DNA of 14,712 bases. Origin: Spirochaetota bacterium (GTDB taxonomy: Bacteria > Spirochaetota > Brevinematia > DTOW01). The stretch spans positions 1 to 14,712 of the forward strand of contig JAPYWX010000021.1 of assembly GCA_028276145.1 (NCBI GenBank). The letters are read 5' to 3'. The translations under genes were made by a program, and so were the position numbers. Below are positions 1-5,546 of the stretch, in pieces. The notes beneath the pieces were generated by a model. The model was not told the DNA's origin. It worked only from the letters and a program-made list of their open reading frames with translations, and made no database searches. Within the stretch, counting starts at the first letter, position 1. Every line of letters begins with the position of its first letter.

Positions 1-2007
1 TCTAACTCCCAAGTTAGAAGTCATTATTATCACAGTGTTAGAAAAGCTAACAATGTTGTTGAGGCTATCAGTTAATCTACCATCATCCATTACTTGGAGC
101 AGTATGTTAAAGACATCTGGGTGAGCTTTCTCTATTTCATCGAACAATATGACTGAATAAGGTTTCCTTCTTACTGCTTCCGTGAGCTGTCCTCCTTCTT
201 GATAACCAACATATCCCGGTGGTGCACCTATAAGCCTTGAAACATTGAACTTTTCCATGAACTCACTCATATCTATCCTTATTAAGTTATCTTCGCTACC
301 GAACAAGAATTCAGCCAAAGCTTTAGCTAACTCTGTCTTACCCACCCCAGTTGGTCCCAAGAATAAAAACGAACCTATGGGCTTATTTTTGGGCTTTAGT
401 CCTATTCTCGCTCTTCTTATGGCTTTTGAAACAACCTCAACTGCTTCATCCTGCCCAATAACTCTCTTCTTGAGTTCCTCTTCCATATTTGCGAGTTTAG
501 ATATTTCCATTCCTCCAAGCTTCTGAACAGGAATACCTGTCATCGCTGAAAGAGTCTCTCTTATATCATCAACAGTAACAGGTACCACAACTGAAGAAGT
601 TGAATTAAGCCATTCATCTCTAAGTATCTCGTACTTACTTCTTAGCTCATTAAGCTCATCTCTATAAATTGCAGCCTCTTCATAATTTTGTCTTGCAACA
701 GCATCTTTTTTCTTATTCTCTACCTCCTCTATCTTACTCTCTAACTCTAAAAGCTCTTTGGGCTTTGAAAACGCCTTTATTCTTGCTCTAGCGCCGCTCT
801 CATCAATCAAGTCAATAGCCTTATCGGGTAGATACCTACCCTGAATATATTGTTTAGACAAATAAACCGCTTGCACAAGAGCCTCATCGTCATACTTAAC
901 TTTGTGGAAATCCTCATACTTTTTCCTTAATCCTTTTAGAATCTCAATAGTTATCTCAACAGAAGGCTCATCAACAATGACCATCTGGAACCTTCTTTCG
1001 AGTGCCTTATCTTTCTCTATGAATTTTCTATAGTCATCCAGTGTGGTAGCTCCGATAAATTGTATATCACCTCTTGATAGCTCTGGCTTGAGGATATTAG
1101 CTGCGTCTATAGCACCTTCTGCAGCTCCAGCACCTATGACTGTATGAATCTCGTCAATGAAAACAATAACATCTCCAGAGTTCTTTACCTCAGTTATTAT
1201 ATTTCTCAACCTATCTTCAAACTCACCTCTGTACTTAGTACCGGCAACAATTGCCGGGATATTAAGCTGAATAATTCTTTTGTCAAGCAGATACGCTGGA
1301 ACCTGTCCTTTAACTATTCTCTGAGCCAATCCCTCAACTATTGATGTCTTACCAACCCCGGGCAATCCAACAAGAACAGGGTTATTCTTCTTCCTTCTTA
1401 CAAGTATTTGTATTACTCTATCTATCTCAACATCTCTACCTATGACAGGGTCTAATTTATTCTCTGCAGCCAACTTACACAAATCCGTACCAAACTCATC
1501 CAAAAGAGGAGTCCTAATTTTCTTCTTTGCTTTTTCTTTTTGCTCCTGAGGCTTGTTGAAAGGAATAACATTCGAGAGTCTAGCAACAGTCCTTCTAACC
1601 GCATCGGCTGTTATTCCGTTGTTCTCCAACATTATAGTAGCTATTCCCGTATAAGACGAAAGTATAGCTATAAGTATATGTTCAGGACCTATATAATTAT
1701 GTCCCAGTTTTCTAGCTTCTTCTACCGAAGCATCTAGAACCTTTTTAACATTATGGCTAAACGGCAAAGCTCCCATACCGAAAGGACCTGTTGGATTTCT
1801 CATAGCATTTTCTAAATCCAATTTAACCTTCTCAACGTCCACTCCTAGCTCTCTCAAAGCAGCTACTGCCCTATTATCATTGTCCATTATTATACCTATC
1901 AGTATGTGCTCAACTTCTATTTTATCGTTCCTTAGCTTTTTGGCACTTTCCTGAGAATAAATATTCAAGACTTTTTTAGCACTAGGCGTTAATCCTTCTG
2001 GAAACAT
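1..2007 (-). CDS. clpC: ATP-dependent Clp protease ATP-binding subunit ClpC (3' end cut by window edge)
   Basis: Class I Clp/HSP100 AAA+ unfoldase, which as a hexamer feeds proteins to ClpP and also acts in disaggregation. 669 codons are open here; the usual length is about 810-850, so the end of the second ATPase module is missing at the window edge. An N-terminal Clp repeat domain covers about residues 1-145. The first Walker A is GLPGVGKT (214-221, bases 1345-1368) with a VIVFIDEIH Walker B after it. A UVR-type segment (QNYEEAAIYRDEL, near residue 440) marks it as ClpC rather than ClpB. The second Walker A is GPTGVGKT (551-558, bases 334-357), followed by VILFDEIEKAHP. Both Walker motifs and the left-edge residues share one frame with the start, so no net frameshift is seen. 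The ATG at 2007 follows AGGAAGG. It is the third gene of an operon after the STAS and ATPase genes, 54 bp from the latter. No CtsR-like operator, mcsA or mcsB is visible nearby. Confidence 0.96.
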   Translation of the reverse strand, partial: MFPEGLTPSAKKVLNIYSQESAKKLRNDKIEVEHILIGIIMDNDNRAVAALRELGVDVEKVKLDLENAMRNPTGPFGMGALPFSHNVKKVLDASVEEARKLGHNYIGPEHILIAILSSYTGIATIMLENNGITADAVRRTVARLSNVIPFNKPQEQKEKAKKKIRTPLLDEFGTDLCKLAAENKLDPVIGRDVEIDRVIQILVRRKKNNPVLVGLPGVGKTSIVEGLAQRIVKGQVPAYLLDKRIIQLNIPAIVAGTKYRGEFEDRLRNIITEVKNSGDVIVFIDEIHTVIGAGAAEGAIDAANILKPELSRGDIQFIGATTLDDYRKFIEKDKALERRFQMVIVDEPSVEITIEILKGLRKKYEDFHKVKYDDEALVQAVYLSKQYIQGRYLPDKAIDLIDESGARARIKAFSKPKELLELESKIEEVENKKKDAVARQNYEEAAIYRDELNELRSKYEILRDEWLNSTSSVVVPVTVDDIRETLSAMTGIPVQKLGGMEISKLANMEEELKKRVIGQDEAVEVVSKAIRRARIGLKPKNKPIGSFLFLGPTGVGKTELAKALAEFLFGSEDNLIRIDMSEFMEKFNVSRLIGAPPGYVGYQEGGQLTEAVRRKPYSVILFDEIEKAHPDVFNILLQVMDDGRLTDSLNNIVSFSNTVIIMTSNLGVR

Positions 2008-2061
2008 ATCCTTCCTCTAGTTAAAAAATTTAAGAAGACGATGTGCAAAAATCAAATAAAC

Positions 2062-2484
2062 TTAGAGTTTAACGCTTTTTACAAACTTCACTCTATTGCC
2101 ATCTTTTAATTCGTGGTCATATATTATATCGTCAACAAAAGTAAGTATCATAACCAAGCCTCTACCTCTAAAACTTCTATTATTCACTTCTTTCATTATT
2201 TTCTCCTTATCTATGACAAACTTAGGTGCATAATCTCTAATTTCGACCTCAATGTTAAATTTCTTACTTCTATCAAAGTCAACATCAACGGCAACTTCTA
2301 TAATTCCGTCAGGAGCCCAGTGATAACCATGTTCCATCACATTAAGGATGTACTCATGTAAAGCAATTTTTAAATCGTATATTACATCACTGGGCACTCT
2401 GTTTACCTCAAGGAAACTAACAAAATCGTTCTCTAAATCTCTAAGGTCTGAAAATGTTGAAAAAATTTTTCTTTCAAACCTCAT
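2062..2484 (-). CDS. RsbW/SpoIIAB-type anti-sigma factor serine kinase (HATPase_c_2)
   Basis: A 140-residue GHKL ATPase of the kind that binds a sigma factor or other target and phosphorylates a STAS partner. The N-box is ALHEYILNVMEHGY (41-54; E44, N48, E51, H52), and a glycine-rich G2-type box FRGRGLVMI (105-113) closes the nucleotide pocket. The G1 box, normally D-x-G-x-x-F, reads RDYAPKF (83-89), keeping Asp84 but with Ala for the glycine. I chose the ATG at 2484 because the upstream STAS gene ends TAA one base before it and GGAA lies just upstream. An in-frame ATG at 2532 would add 16 residues and overlap the STAS gene by 47 bases. The tight spacing after the STAS gene supports a partner-switching pair. 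No sigma-B-like gene or PP2C phosphatase is in view, so the target is unknown. Confidence 0.85.
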   Translation of the reverse strand: MRFERKIFSTFSDLRDLENDFVSFLEVNRVPSDVIYDLKIALHEYILNVMEHGYHWAPDGIIEVAVDVDFDRSKKFNIEVEIRDYAPKFVIDKEKIMKEVNNRSFRGRGLVMILTFVDDIIYDHELKDGNRVKFVKSVKL

Positions 2485-2485
2485 C

Positions 2486-2830
2486 TTAGTTTCCTTCAAA
2501 AACTTTGAGAGCATCCTCCTCAGTCTCAACAATCACCATAACATCATGTAACCTAGAAACATTAAGAGTATACTTAACTTTGGGATTTGTCACTATTACC
2601 GCTATTTTATGTCCCTTTTGTGAAGCACTATTGCCAGCTATTGATAGAAGTCCTATACCCATTGAGTCAATATACGTAACATCCCTAAAATCAAATATAA
2701 ACTTCGACTTACCATCAACTATATACTTCTGGACAACACTTTCGAAAGGATCTATATAGAATATACTAAGTTCTCCATTGACTTTTATTTTCACAATGTC
2801 ACCTGGCAAAACCTCAGCACTAACCTGCAT
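2486..2830 (-). CDS. STAS-domain anti-sigma factor antagonist (RsbV/SpoIIAA-like)
   Basis: A 114-residue single STAS domain. In the RsbV/SpoIIAA family the unphosphorylated protein captures the kinase/anti-sigma factor and releases its target; phosphorylation of a serine in the D-S-x-G loop switches it off. The loop here is VTYIDSMGIGLL (51-62), with Ser56 the likely phosphosite. The preceding strand KFIFDFRDV and the later KIAVIVTNPKVKYTLNVSRL segment fit the fold. The reading frame is open further upstream to an ATG at 2896, but the ATG at 2830 is preceded by a perfect AGGAGG and a promoter at 2853-2881, so 2830 is the better start. It is the first gene of the operon with the ATPase and clpC. 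Confidence 0.88.
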   Translation of the reverse strand: MQVSAEVLPGDIVKIKVNGELSIFYIDPFESVVQKYIVDGKSKFIFDFRDVTYIDSMGIGLLSIAGNSASQKGHKIAVIVTNPKVKYTLNVSRLHDVMVIVETEEDALKVFEGN

Positions 2831-2852
2831 ACGGTTTCCTCCTACAACCAAT

Positions 2853-2881
2853 ATTTTATAATAACGGAAAATTAGAAACAA
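2853..2881 (-). promoter_or_regulatory. Sigma-70-type promoter of the STAS-ATPase-clpC operon
   Basis: On the minus strand, TTGTTT (2876-2881) is followed by 17 bases and TAAAAT (2853-2858). Predicted transcription starts near 2846, giving a leader of about 16 bases carrying AGGAGG before the ATG at 2830. Assigned by eye against the consensus. Confidence 0.55.
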
Positions 2882-2924
2882 TATTTTAAAGAACAAGCCA
2901 CTTGAAAAGTTTGAACTAAAAATT

Positions 2925-2951
2925 CAAAGTTATTCAGAATTATACCGATAA
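2925..2951 (+). promoter_or_regulatory. Sigma-28 (FliA)-type promoter of flgM
   Basis: CAAAGTTA (2925-2932), then exactly 11 bases, then ACCGATAA (2944-2951). The enterobacterial sigma-28 consensus is TAAAGTTT-N11-GCCGATAA, so 6/8 and 7/8 bases match at exact spacing. The expected start near 2957 leaves a short leader with AGAGGTG before the ATG at 2971. The downstream gene encodes the sigma-28 inhibitor, which makes the match more credible. Confidence 0.65.
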
Positions 2952-2970
2952 TATTGTCAAGAGGTGTCTT

Positions 2971-3303
2971 ATGGTTATTAGAGGGGTAGGGGGACCAGAA
3001 CCCATAAAACCTAATAAAGATCAAGAAATCAAAAAGCTTCACCAGAAAGGTTTTAACAAACCTATAGAAGATGAAGTTTCTATTTCCGAAAGCGCCAAAA
3101 ACGTCTTTCAAAAGAACTTAGAAAAGGAAACAGCTTTGAACATTATAAAGAACACACCCGAAATCAGGCCAGAAGCTATACAAAGAGGCAAAGAATTCAT
3201 AGAATCTGGAAGATACAAAAGCGAAGAAGCTATAAATAAAGTAGCTCAAAAAATTTCCGAAGAAATTATAGCAAGACTTCTTATCGATGAGGAGGATAAG
3301 TAA
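2971..3303 (+). CDS. flgM: Flagellar anti-sigma-28 factor FlgM (spirochaete-like)
   Basis: A 110-residue, charged, probably partly disordered protein. FlgM binds the flagellar sigma factor FliA and holds it inactive until the hook-basal body is complete, when FlgM is exported. The N-terminal part is low in hydrophobic residues. The C-terminal half carries the family pattern: VSISESAK (36-43), then PEIRPEAIQRGKEFIESGRY (63-82), then a helix EEAINKVAQKISEEI (85-99), where sigma-28 is bound in known FlgM proteins. The ATG at 2971 is preceded by AGAGGTG. The sigma-28-type promoter directly upstream suggests autoregulation, so that FliA raises its own inhibitor. It is divergent from the STAS/RsbW-like/clpC operon and ends exactly against the convergent CoA-binding gene. 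Identification is from pattern memory of short, variable proteins, so slightly less certain than for enzymes. Confidence 0.8.
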   Translation: MVIRGVGGPEPIKPNKDQEIKKLHQKGFNKPIEDEVSISESAKNVFQKNLEKETALNIIKNTPEIRPEAIQRGKEFIESGRYKSEEAINKVAQKISEEIIARLLIDEEDK

Positions 3304-3313
3304 TTATCCTCCT
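3290..3313. terminator. Hairpin covering both stop codons of convergent genes
   Basis: AGGAGGATAA (3290-3299), loop GTAA (3300-3303), TTATCCTCCT (3304-3313): a perfect 10-bp stem. The loop on the plus-strand RNA is GUAA, a GNRA tetraloop. It includes the end and stop codon of flgM and the stop codon and last codons of the opposing gene. No U-run follows on either strand, so it may act as a 3'-end protector or a bidirectional barrier rather than a classical intrinsic terminator. Confidence 0.6.
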
Positions 3314-3771
3314 ATCAATCTCTGATGTTCTATCTTGATACACCTATCCTGAACGAAGAAAATCCCATTTTCCTCAGCTAACCTCTTGGCTTCATCATTT
3401 ACTATACCCAACTGTAACCATATACACTTAGGCTTCAACTTTATAGCTTCCTCAACAACTGGCAGAACTTCTGAAGACTTTCTGAATATATCAACTACAT
3501 CCACTTTTTCAGGTATAGAAGACAAAGAAGGATAACTTTTTTCACCGAGTATCTCATCATGCCCAGGATTCACAGGTATTACCTTATACCCCTTTTCCTT
3601 CAAGTACCTAGCAACCATATTACTCGGCCTATCTTCCTTGGGCGACAAACCAACTACAGCTATAACCTTCACACTCTTCAAAAGCTCTCTAATCTCATCA
3701 TCTAATTTGGTATTAGTTATCTTCACAGAGAATACATCACCACCACTATCAACTTTACACTGATCCGCCAT
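3304..3771 (-). CDS. CoA-binding domain protein (YccU-type)
   Basis: A 155-residue Rossmann-like protein of the CoA_binding_2 family (YccU-like). Members bind CoA; their physiological role is not established. The family pattern is very clear: VIAVVGLSPKEDRPSNMVARYL (36-57), GYKVIPVNPG (61-70), an EILGEKSYPSL stretch, DVVDIFRK, IWLQLGIVNDEA and a C-terminal DRCIKIEHQRL. About 20 residues precede the usual family start. The ATG at 3771 is kept because a GGGGGAG run lies just upstream. The gene is convergent with flgM with no bases between the two stop codons. No operon partner lies downstream on this strand. The link to the neighbours appears positional rather than functional. Confidence 0.9.
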   Translation of the reverse strand: MADQCKVDSGGDVFSVKITNTKLDDEIRELLKSVKVIAVVGLSPKEDRPSNMVARYLKEKGYKVIPVNPGHDEILGEKSYPSLSSIPEKVDVVDIFRKSSEVLPVVEEAIKLKPKCIWLQLGIVNDEAKRLAEENGIFFVQDRCIKIEHQRLIGG

Positions 3772-3856
3772 ACTCCCCCCTAGTTTCCTAACACTAGAGA
3801 AAATTTACTAAATTAGTAGGAGAAAATTCAACTTTTAGGTAACACTAAAAATTTTT

Positions 3857-3877
3857 TAGAGAGGCTCCGCCTCTCTA
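3857..3877. repeat. Intergenic hairpin, GAGAGG/CCTCTC arm family
   Basis: TAGAGAGGC (3857-3865), loop TCC, GCCTCTCTA (3869-3877): a perfect 9-bp stem. It lies in the gap between two divergent genes, so a terminator role is not expected. The same arm core recurs at 10550-10573, with related arms at 5443-5465 and 7781-7801. Confidence 0.7.
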
Positions 3878-3902
3878 CACTCTCCAATTAACAACTCAAA
3901 AA

Positions 3903-3947
3903 GTGCTAATTAGCACAAGTGCTAATTAGCACTTGTGCTATAAGCAC
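3903..3947. repeat. Tandem array of three GTGCT...AGCAC palindromes
   Basis: Units GTGCTAATTAGCAC (3903-3916), GTGCTAATTAGCAC (3919-3932) and GTGCTATAAGCAC (3935-3947) are separated by AA and TT, giving a period of 16. The first two are perfect 14-bp palindromes and identical. Decayed copies in the same tandem arrangement lie at 10613-10672, and single units at 5483-5495, 10494-10506 and 10516-10529. The array sits upstream of the plus-strand gene at 4015. It could be a protein-binding site or a small dispersed repeat element. Confidence 0.8.
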
Positions 3948-3959
3948 TTAGGATTTCCT

Positions 3960-3979
3960 AACAAACTTACAAGTTTGTT
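3960..3979. repeat. Short inverted repeat before the 4015 gene
   Basis: AACAAACTT (3960-3968), AC, AAGTTTGTT (3971-3979): a 9-bp perfect inverted repeat with a 2-base centre. It ends 35 bases before the start codon of the next gene, so it may be an operator. No promoter there is convincing. Confidence 0.5.
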
Positions 3980-4014
3980 GAAAAGAAAAAGTACTACATA
4001 AGAGAATTACTAAT

Positions 4015-5439
4015 ATGAAGAAGGTAACAATAATTGTAATTTTTATCCTTTTAGCCTTAGTCGTAGCATTATCGCTAATGATAAGATTTCCTGTAAGTAG
4101 TACAACCGTTTCGTACATAAACGAAAAATTAGTTAACTTAGTGGGGATAGGTATAAACATAAGAAATGTCACTACAGGTCTCCTAGGAATGACGATTGAA
4201 GAAGTGTCTTATGTTCCTGATTTCTACGCTAAAGATGTAAGTATAGATTATGAAAAACTAGTATCTTTCTTTGAAGGTAAAACAAATTCTATAACTTTCT
4301 TTGTATCATCAAACAGCTTTGATTTTGCCTCCTTCTCAAAAGAAATCTCTACACTAGGAATTGAAGAAGAAATAAGAGTAGAGGTAGCAACAAACCTATT
4401 ACCCATCTACATTGACAAAATAGGTAACAGAATAAGTAACCTCACAGAAAACTACGAAAAGGATAAGAGCATACTATTAAAGTACCCCGAAAAATTCACA
4501 TCATACTGGTTAGATGCAAGCTATGAAATCAGTAAAGTATCACTAGAACTCAGTAGAGAAGTAAGCAAAAGGAAACAAGAAATATACAAAATCCTAAAGG
4601 ATTTTGAAAACGAAGTACCAAAAGAATACTTCGAACTTGTAAGTAAAAATAAAATTAATACACCTTCTCACATTTTCGCTAAAAACTTTGACAAGAAACT
4701 AAAAGAAGTTAGAGACAACATAACTAACTACGAAAAGGAAATAGATAGTATCTCCTCAAAGATTTCTCTTCTAAATGAGGGCTATAAAATAGCATGGGAT
4801 GAAAGAGCAAAAATGATAAAACAGAACCCGGAATCATATTTCAAAAAGTACATCTCACTATTTCCTTACTATCTAGCAAGAGAAATAGCAAACTACAAGT
4901 TCATAGATTTACCCGATAGATTGAACATCAAGAATGTTACCTACACATTCACAAAAGAAAGTGAAGGTAAGAAAGTAAAAATTGAAGGATTCATGCTAGA
5001 TGGTAGGAAAGTGTTTACTGAATTCTTCGTTACAAACGAAAGTAATACATGGAACGGCATAATAAAAATCACAAAAACAAGCAAGGACACAACAACGATA
5101 AAGAACGGAAAAGTGGAAGACCTTGTCTGTAATTTCTCATTCACACCAGTTTCCTCACTAAGCGGTAAACTAGAAATACAAATAATCCCAGAAATAGACA
5201 AAAAAGAACTACTCTATAAAACTCTAACCAACGAAACAGTAATAAACGAGATATTAAATAGAATGACAAAAGTAGAAAATCTAATTGATATACTACTCAG
5301 TGCAGAGGTGGACAACTTACTTAGAAGCTACAAAGAGCAATACAAAAGGTATTACAACGGCATACTCAAAGACACCGATAAAGTAGTTTTAGACTTCAAA
5401 AAGTATGTAGAAAAGGCAAAAAGAGAGGTATTAAAGTAA
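4015..5439 (+). CDS. Membrane-anchored coiled-coil protein, function unknown
   Basis: 474 residues. A single hydrophobic segment lies near the N-terminus (about residues 4-22), preceded by two lysines, so the bulk is probably outside the cytoplasm. What follows (about 40-100: an INIRNVTTGLLGMTIEEVSY stretch, then DVSIDYEKLVSFF) resembles in style the start of AsmA-like or TIGR03545-type proteins, with a membrane anchor followed by beta-strands and a short hydrophobic 'LV' motif. This resemblance is weak. A long lysine/glutamate-rich helical part (about 165-265) looks coiled-coil, then a beta-rich part (about 300-390) and a helical C-terminus. There is only one cysteine and no catalytic motif. 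The ATG at 4015 has only a weak AAGAGA upstream. It is monocistronic: a hairpin follows and the next gene is on the other strand. Function not recognised. Confidence 0.8.
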   Translation: MKKVTIIVIFILLALVVALSLMIRFPVSSTTVSYINEKLVNLVGIGINIRNVTTGLLGMTIEEVSYVPDFYAKDVSIDYEKLVSFFEGKTNSITFFVSSNSFDFASFSKEISTLGIEEEIRVEVATNLLPIYIDKIGNRISNLTENYEKDKSILLKYPEKFTSYWLDASYEISKVSLELSREVSKRKQEIYKILKDFENEVPKEYFELVSKNKINTPSHIFAKNFDKKLKEVRDNITNYEKEIDSISSKISLLNEGYKIAWDERAKMIKQNPESYFKKYISLFPYYLAREIANYKFIDLPDRLNIKNVTYTFTKESEGKKVKIEGFMLDGRKVFTEFFVTNESNTWNGIIKITKTSKDTTTIKNGKVEDLVCNFSFTPVSSLSGKLEIQIIPEIDKKELLYKTLTNETVINEILNRMTKVENLIDILLSAEVDNLLRSYKEQYKRYYNGILKDTDKVVLDFKKYVEKAKREVLK

Positions 5440-5442
5440 TTT

Positions 5443-5465
5443 GAAGAGAGACTTTGTCTCTCTTC
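5443..5465 (+). terminator. Hairpin after the 4015 gene
   Basis: GAAGAGAGAC (5443-5452), loop TTT, GTCTCTCTTC (5456-5465): a perfect 10-bp stem starting 3 bases after the stop codon. Placement fits a 3'-end element, but only ATTCC follows, not a T-run. Arms are related to the GAGAGG/CCTCTC family. Confidence 0.6.
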
Positions 5466-5478
5466 ATTCCTAAAATAA

Positions 5479-5499
5479 AGAGGTGCTCAAAGCACCTCT
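5479..5499. terminator. Second hairpin between convergent genes, containing a GTGCT/AGCAC unit
   Basis: AGAGGTGCT (5479-5487), loop CAA, AGCACCTCT (5491-5499): a perfect 9-bp stem. Its core GTGCTCAAAGCAC (5483-5495) is a 13-bp member of the dispersed palindrome family. It sits between two convergent genes and could end transcripts from either side. Confidence 0.6.
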
Positions 5500-5511
5500 A
5501 GGAAATCTCAA

Positions 5512-5546
5512 AGTAACAATAAGTTACTCAGTAACAATAAGTTACT
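5512..5546. repeat. 17-bp direct repeat, each copy an inverted repeat
   Basis: AGTAACAATAAGTTACT occurs at 5512-5528 and again at 5530-5546, one base apart. Each copy is AGTAAC-AATAA-GTTACT with 6-bp arms. The second copy contains the stop codon of the glycoside hydrolase gene on the minus strand. Confidence 0.75.

Noticed and set aside
245..1737. Open frames on the plus strand opposite clpC.
   Set aside because: They are antisense shadows of a clearly conserved clpC reading frame and lack plausible starts or protein character.
2831..2970. Search for a CtsR operator controlling clpC.
   Set aside because: No GGTCAAA direct repeat was found upstream of the operon.
2984..2998. GGGG and GGGGG runs at the start of flgM as a second G-quadruplex.
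   Set aside because: Only two G-runs are present. Four are needed for an intramolecular quadruplex.
3911..3926. TTAGCAC-AA-GTGCTAA looks like the half-sites of a CIRCE (HrcA) operator.
   Set aside because: CIRCE is TTAGCACTC-N9-GAGTGCTAA. Here the spacer is 2 bases, the outer TC/GA bases are missing, and no chaperone gene follows.
3903..3947. Regularly spaced repeats considered as a small CRISPR array.
   Set aside because: Units are 13-14-bp palindromes with 2-base gaps, not repeats with 30-40-bp unique spacers, and no cas gene is present.
5372..5379. ACCGATAA inside the 4015 gene resembles a sigma-28 -10 element.
   Set aside because: It lies within coding sequence, has no matching -35 at the right spacing, and no motility gene follows.
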